From Leptodactylus fallax (Eukaryota > Chordata > Amphibia > Anura > Leptodactylidae): a stretch of DNA of 64,000 bases. The notes beneath the pieces were generated by a model. It worked only from the letters and a program-made list of their open reading frames with translations, was not told the origin of the DNA and did not search any database. The first letter of the stretch is position 1. Each line of letters starts with the position of its first letter. Both the position numbers and the translations under genes were made by a program. Positions 58,532 to 64,000 of the stretch are shown piece by piece. The DNA lies in assembly GCA_947044405.1 (NCBI GenBank), contig CAMRHE010000018.1, positions 1,674,001-1,738,000 on the forward strand, written 5' to 3'.

Positions 58532-59370
58532 TAAGGCCGGTTGGAGATGACCGTGTGATGCCAGCCAGTCGTGAATTAAAGGCACGGGCGGTGCACAGGG
58601 GACACACAGATTCATTAAATGAATAGGAGCCACAGAAGCAAGGGCTTTAGCCTTAGGCTCAAGCTCCACATTGCAGAAACGCAGCTTTTTTTTGTTGCAG
58701 ATTTTGCTGTGTTTTTTTTTTTTTAGCCAAAGACGAGAATGGCTACAAAAGGAATGGAAAATATATAGTAAGTACTTATACGTTTCCCTTCTGCTCAATC
58801 CACTCCTAGCTTTGGCTCAAATAATACGTACTGTTAAAACTGCCACCATCAGAGCGGTCACACCGAAAATTTCTGCTAAAACATTTTGGGAACAGCAGTT
58901 TTAACTGCTCAAAAAGAAATCTGGTATTTGCCCCTGATGAATCTAATAGAGGAAACGCGTTGGGGAAGTTGATTTATGATTAGAGGAGCTAGATATCTAA
59001 GCCAGTTGCAGTGTTGAAACATAGTTTGCCTTTTAGTGGAATACCTGAGTTCCTCTGAATCCTGTTGGCGTGGCATTAGGCCAGTAGTCTCAGGATAGAC
59101 GAGGAGCACGGGGTTCTATAATGTATTTCATCTGAGATAACATTTTGGCAACTGATTCAACCTGTAGACTGTCTTTATTTCATTTAGGCAGTTTAGTTAG
59201 ATCCCATAGGTTCAAATAAAAGACATTTATGGGACCATTTTGTATAGGAGATTTTAGTTTGGTCTCATTGGTATGAGGGATCTATGGTTAATGCATAGTT
59301 AATGCATGGTTTAGACTGCGCAGCTATTTATGAATCTGCTCTTGTTGGATGGTAATAGTGGATTTTAATA
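58532..59370. other. Repeat fragments and unassigned sequence
   Basis: 58532-58640 is a fragment of the GACGACCGTG MITE. 58650-58900 resembles a palindromic-MITE edge (GGCTCAAGCTCCACATTGC). 58925-58970 carries CCTGATGAATCTAATAGAGG and GAAACGCGTTGGGG, a motif recurrent in amphibian repeats. The rest is unassigned. Confidence 0.5.
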
Positions 59371-59372
59371 TA

Positions 59373-60969
59373 CAGTGGGGAAAAAAAGTATTTAGTCAGC
59401 CACCAATTGTGCAAGTTCTCCCACTTAAAAAGATGAGAGAGGCCTGTAATTGACATCATAGATAGACCTCAACTATGAGAGACAAAATGAGAAAACAAAT
59501 CCAGAAAATCACATTGTCTGATTTTTAAAGAATTTTTTTTGCAAATTATGGTGGAAAATAAGTATTTGGTCAATAACAAAAGTTCATCTCACTACTTTGT
59601 GATATATCCTTTGTTGGCAATGACAGAGGTCAAATGTTTTCTGTAAGTCTTCACAAGGTTGGCACACACTGTTGCTGGTATGTTGGCCCTTTCCTCCATG
59701 CAGATGTCCTCTAGAGCAGTGATGTTTTGGTGCTGTTGCTGGGCAACACGGACTTTCAACTCCCTCCAAAGGTTTTGTATGGGTTTGAGATCTGGAGACT
59801 GGTTAGGCCATTCCAGAACCTTGAAATGCTTCTTACGAAGCCACTCCTTCATTGCCCTGGCGGTTTGCTTGGGATCATTGTCATGCTGAAAGACCCAGCC
59901 ATGTTTCATCTTCAATGCCCTTGCTGATGGAAGGAGGTTTGCACTCAAAATCTCATGATACATGGCCACATTCATTCTTTCATGTACACGGATCAGTCGT
60001 CCTGGTCCCTTTGCAGAGAAACAGCCCCAAAGCATGATGTTGCCACCCCCATGCTTCACAGTAGGTATGGTGTTCTTTGGATGCAACTCAGCATTCACTC
60101 TCCTCCAAACATGGTGAGTTGTGTTTCTACCAAACAGTTCTACTTTGGTTTCATATGACATTCTCCCAATACTCTTCTGGAACATCCAAATGCTCTCTAG
60201 CAAACTTCAGAGGGCCCGGATATGTACTGGCTTAAGCAGGGGGACACATCTAGCACTGCAGGATCTGAGTCCATGGCGGCGTAGTGTGTTACTGACAGTT
60301 GCCTTTGTTACATTAGTCCCAGCTTTCTGCAGGTCATTCACTAGGTCCCCCTGTGTGGTTCTGGGATTTTTACTCACCGTTCTTGTGATCATTTTGACCC
60401 CACGGGGTGAGATCTTGCGTGGAGTCCCTGATCGAGGGAGATTATCAGTGGTCTTGTATGTCTTCCATTTTCTAATTATTGCTCCTACAGTTGATTCTTA
60501 ACACCAAGCTGCTTCCCTATTGCAGATTCAGTCTTCCCAGCCTGGTGCAGGTGTACAATTTTGTTTCTGGTGTCCTTCCACAGCTCTTTGGTCTTCATCA
60601 TAGTGGAGTTTGGAGTGTGACTGTTTGAGGTTGTGGACAGGTGTCTTTTATACTGATAACAATGTCAAACAGGAGCCATTACTACAGGTAATGAGTGGAG
60701 GACAGAAGAGCCTCTTAAAGGAGAAGTTACAGGTCTGTGAGAGCCAGAAATCTTGCTTGTTTGTACGTGACTAAATATTTATTTTCCACCATAGTTTACA
60801 AATAAATTCTTTAAAAATCAGTCAGTCAATTTGATTTTCTAGATATGGTTTCTCATTTTGTCTCTCATAGTTGAGGTCTACCTATGATGACAATTACAGG
60901 CCTCTCTCATCTTTTTAAGTGGGAGAACTTGCACAATTGGTGGCTGACTAATACTTTTTTCCCCCACTG
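59373..60969 (-). mobile_element. Tc1/mariner element, family A, copy 3 (complete, inverted)
   Basis: The ends CAGTGGGGAAAAAAAGTATT and TACTTTTTTCCCCCACTG are flanked by TA on both sides (59371-59372 and 60970-60971). Inverted repeats of about 210 bp match copy 1. The length is 1597 bp. The target duplication is intact, unlike copy 1. Confidence 0.96.
59592..60598 (-). pseudogene. Tc1-like transposase, family A, catalytic Asp deleted
   Basis: The start is at 60598 ([11 protein letters not shown] type, reading the ATG at 60596-60598). Frameshifts near 60490 and 60240 break the DNA-binding half. An 8-base deletion near 60150 turns the [10 protein letters not shown] motif of copy 1 into [10 protein letters not shown], removing the first catalytic Asp. 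From there 59592-60203 is open, with [28 protein letters not shown] and [11 protein letters not shown]. The catalytic Glu is also replaced by Gln (PIQNLW for PIENLW), so it is dead on two counts. Confidence 0.92.
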
Positions 60970-60971
60970 TA

Positions 60972-61669
60972 TTCAGCCCTGAAGGGTATTTTCATTTTTA
61001 AATAAACATGAATAAAAGTGACGTTTTAGGTATTTATATCTAGGAGCACTGCCACCCAGTACTCATCCCTCTGTTTGATTCTAATAATACACTTGTCACT
61101 GTGTAAGCAGCGGAGCATACAGCTGTCATCAACATCATCATCATCTTGAAAAAAATGATGTGAATAGCCCCCATTTACTGACATTGAATTAAATGTTGTG
61201 TAAATGTAGCTTAAATAAACAAATCATTTTCAGGCTTATTCCCACAAAATAGCAGAGACTGTGAGACTGTATTTTGGTCAATACCAAAAAAAAACCCCAA
61301 AAAACCACTTAAATAAGTTTTTTTTTTTTTCAAATTAGCACAGGTGGAATCAGTGTTTTGCTGTTAGAATGGCAGTTTCTATGTATTTAGTAACATGTAA
61401 AATTTAAAGTCTTCCTCAAAAAAACGTTAACAAAAGATTTTTCATTAACAGGACTGTCAGTAAAAAAAATATTTTTAATCACTCTGTATACAGATGAAAC
61501 TGCTCTATTGCACAGCAGACTAAAACAAAATTAGATTACTGTCAGTGAAAAAGTTAATCTGCCCTTTGTCTGTATTAGTACAGTAATGCTGCTGTCAGTC
61601 TCACACAGCTCCCATATGCTCCTTCACTTGCATCCTGTGATTTCTATCACTAATCTGCCGATTAAATTA
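60972..61669. other. Intergenic stretch
   Basis: AT-rich, with no element or gene recognised. Confidence 0.5.
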
Positions 61670-61945
61670 TTATTTATTTATTATGCTTACTTATATAGCA
61701 CCATCATATTCTGCAGCGCTTTACAGACATTGACAGTCACTGTCCCATATAGGGCTCACAATCTACATTCCCTATCAGTATGTCTTTGGAGTGTGGGAGG
61801 AAACCAGAGTACCCGGAGAAAACCCACACAAACACGGGGAGAACATACAAACTCCTTGCAGATGTTGTCCTTGGCAGGATTTGAACCAAGGACTCCAGCG
61901 CTGCAAGGCTGCAGTGCTAACCACTGAGCCACTGTGCTGCCTGAA
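61670..61945. repeat. Dispersed vertebrate repeat with GCAGCGCTTTACAGAC and GAACC motifs
   Basis: The text GGAGGAAACCAGAGTACCCG, ACACGGGGAGAACATACAAA and GGCAGGATTTGAACC through ACCACTGAGCCACTGTGC is a widely dispersed fish and amphibian repeat. Its class is not certain to me. The same TTCTGCAGCGCTTTACA start occurs at about 24478 in USP38 intron 8. Confidence 0.7.
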
Positions 61946-62364
61946 ATCTGACTACATTCTCCTATTCCTAAGATTCTTTAGCTCTATTGCTTGTAATTTT
62001 AAGTTTACCAGAACTGAGTGTTCTGTATGATGCAATGAGATGAATCACATATCCTTCCCTACATCCACTATTACGGTAATGCGTCGTGTTCAGTCTTACA
62101 GCACCTTATATAGTGTATATGATATCAGCACAGTAAGGTGTCCACCTGCCACTGTCTATTGGCTGAGAGGCTATCAGTTGATGTCAGGTGGTGCTAGAAA
62201 GTCACAGTAACTCATGTCTCTTCTGTATTTTTTCTGCACAATTCATGTGGCAGTGGTCATTTTAGTTAGTCCAAGATGAATCACCATTTGTTAAAAACTG
62301 AACAATTTGGAATATTCGTGTTGAGCCTTGCTCATAATGAATCAGTTCGCTCATCTCTAGCTAT
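61946..62364. other. Intergenic stretch before the L2-like fragment
   Basis: Unique-looking. CAGTTCGCTCATCTCTAG at about 62343 resembles the end of a repeat also glimpsed near 36880. No gene. Confidence 0.5.
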
Positions 62365-64000
62365 GACTCCGCCCTTCACCGAACAAGTCTACACCGCTCT
62401 CATCTCTTCTTTCTCCAATAACCCTAAATGACTCTTTGATACCTTTCACTCCCTGGCCACGTATTTTAAAGACAAAATTGACAACATCTGTCAGGAAATA
62501 ATCCAAACTCCAAGCAACATTAGTCCCCTTCCCTCCATCATTTCTCCTCTCTCGTACTTTGACCCAGTAACAGAAGAAGTCTTCCAGTTCCTTTCTACTT
62601 CTCACCCTACTACTTGCACAAACGACCCTATGCCATCACACCTTGTTTGTTTGTTTGTTTGTTTGTTTGTCCTTCGACCCATCCTATCCTGCTAACTACC
62701 GACCCATCTATAACCTCCCCTTCAACTCTAAACTTCTAGAACGCTTGGTTTATTCTCGCTTAATCCGCTATCTCTTTTCTAACTCTCTTCTGGACTCCTT
62801 ACAATCTGGTTTCTGTGCACTACACTCTACAGAAACAGCCCTTACAAAGGGCTAAATCTAAAGAGTACTATTCACTACTTATTCTTCTGGATTTCTTAGA
62901 ATAATTTGACACTGTAAACCACCAACTTCCCAGTTGTTCCACTTTATTGGCCTCAAGGACACCGCTCTCTCTTGTTTTTTTTTTTCCTATCTTTCTGACC
63001 ACTCATTAAGTGTTTAATTCACTGGTGCTATTTCTTCTCCTCTTCCTCTTGCAGTTGGGGTTCCTCAGGGTTCAGTCCTAGGCCCCCTGCCTTTTCTCTC
63101 TCTACACAGCCCCTATTGGACAAACCATCAGCAGTTTTGGCTTTCAGTACCATCTTTATGCTGATAACTCATAATATAATATACCTCATCCCGTGATACC
63201 AACCCTGCACTATTATAAAACACTAGTGACTGTCTCTCTGCTGTCTCTAACATCATGTCTTCTCTTTATCTGAAATTGAATCTTTTAAAAACTGAACTTC
63301 TTGTTTTCCTTCCATCTACTGACTGACCTAACTTTGCTATCTCCATTTTCTTCTTTGGTCTTACTGTAACACATGAAGCAGCATGCCTGCTGTCTTGGGG
63401 TTGTATTTGACTTCACCCCACATACTTGCACACTCGTGTCACCTACACCTAAAAAACATCCCAGAATCCTCACTTTTCTCACTGTAGAAACATCAAGAAC
63501 CCTCATTGTCGCTCTGATTCTCTCGTCTTTACTACTGCAATTCTCTACTAATTGGTCTTTCATTTACTAAACTCTCCCCACTACAATCTGTCCCGAATGC
63601 AGCTGCCAGACTCATCTTTCTGCTAAACTGGAACACAGATGCATCTACCTTGTGTCAGCCGCTGCACTGGTTGCCCATCCAGCACAGAATACAATATATA
63701 CTTATCACACTCACCCACAATTCACTCCATGCTGTACCTACATCTCCTCCCTCTTCACTGTCTACCACCCCAACCATCCTTTCCGTTCTGCCAGTGATCT
63801 TAGACTTTTATCTTCTGTTAACTGAACAGCTCACTCCTGTCTCCAAGACTATTCTTGAGCTACATCGGTGCTTTAGAATATTCTACCCTGGACTATTAGA
63901 TTAATACCCAACTACGATAGCGTCAAACATGCCATAAAAACTCATCTTTTTAGGCAGGCCTATTACAGTCCTGATCACATTGTTCTACACCTCCTCACAC
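62365..64000 (+). pseudogene. L2/CR1-like LINE reverse transcriptase fragment, runs off the right edge
   Basis: Across shifting frames the text shows [36 protein letters not shown], then remnants of [23 protein letters not shown] sequence and YADNS (YADD degraded) at about 63158. LKLNLLKTELLVFLPST (about 63270) follows. Further on is HPRILTFLTV-type C-terminal sequence continuing past 63900. It is on the + strand with many stops and frameshifts and a (TTTG)n expansion at 62645-62672. It is an old, inactive copy whose 3' end lies beyond the window. Confidence 0.8.

Noticed and set aside
61860..61925. tRNA-like B-box text (GATTTGAACC)
   Set aside because: No A box or cloverleaf can be built; the motif is part of a known dispersed repeat.

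Overview
The window is a piece of a large, repeat-rich vertebrate nuclear genome, most likely from an anuran amphibian. One protein-coding gene has split exons with clean GT-AG junctions. There are several Tc1-like DNA transposon families, many long-inverted-repeat MITEs, an L1-group LINE, a solo LTR, an L2/CR1-like LINE fragment and abundant microsatellites. There are no operons, bacterial genes or CRISPR arrays. I saw no tRNA or rRNA gene.

Region 1-28963 and on to about 29730 (+ strand) is the deubiquitinase gene USP38. All ten coding exons are present (2283-2964, 4731-4866, 6448-6577, 11294-11395, 13601-13759, 20358-20551, 21602-21695, 22122-22228, 26165-27507, 28802-28963). Phases agree across every junction. 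The catalytic Cys, His and Asp and two CxxC pairs are visible. The one anomaly is an extra C in a six-C run at 27447-27452. It breaks the frame 45 bases before the end of the longest exon, yet the conserved C-terminus continues intact in the shifted frame and through the last exon. The AT-rich 5' flank and a splice-acceptor-like sequence just before the ATG suggest a 5'UTR exon and promoter outside the window.

The introns hold TTAA-flanked MITEs, three Tc1-like elements (7883-9487, 16309-17953, 18043-19674), a 5'-truncated L1 tail (about 15690-16243), minisatellites (14349-14450, 28391-28587) and a perfect 33-bp hairpin (28299-28397).

Region 29758-64000 is intergenic and almost entirely repeats. 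It holds further Tc1-like elements (35057-36635, 47665-48599, about 49675-50137, 59373-60969) and a cluster of palindromic MITEs at 43.8-47.4 kb. A nearly full-length L1-group LINE (50672-56566, minus strand) has a 17-bp target-site duplication and sits inside a MITE copy. A solo LTR lies at 56948-57412, and an L2/CR1-like reverse transcriptase fragment runs off the right edge. All transposase and reverse-transcriptase reading frames are damaged except the 217-codon DDE-domain ORF at 47876-48529 and LINE ORF1.

I found no convincing undescribed multi-gene system. The observations most worth following are the USP38 homopolymer frameshift, the nested L1-in-MITE insertion, the chimeric DDE-only transposase ORF, and the families of long palindromes.
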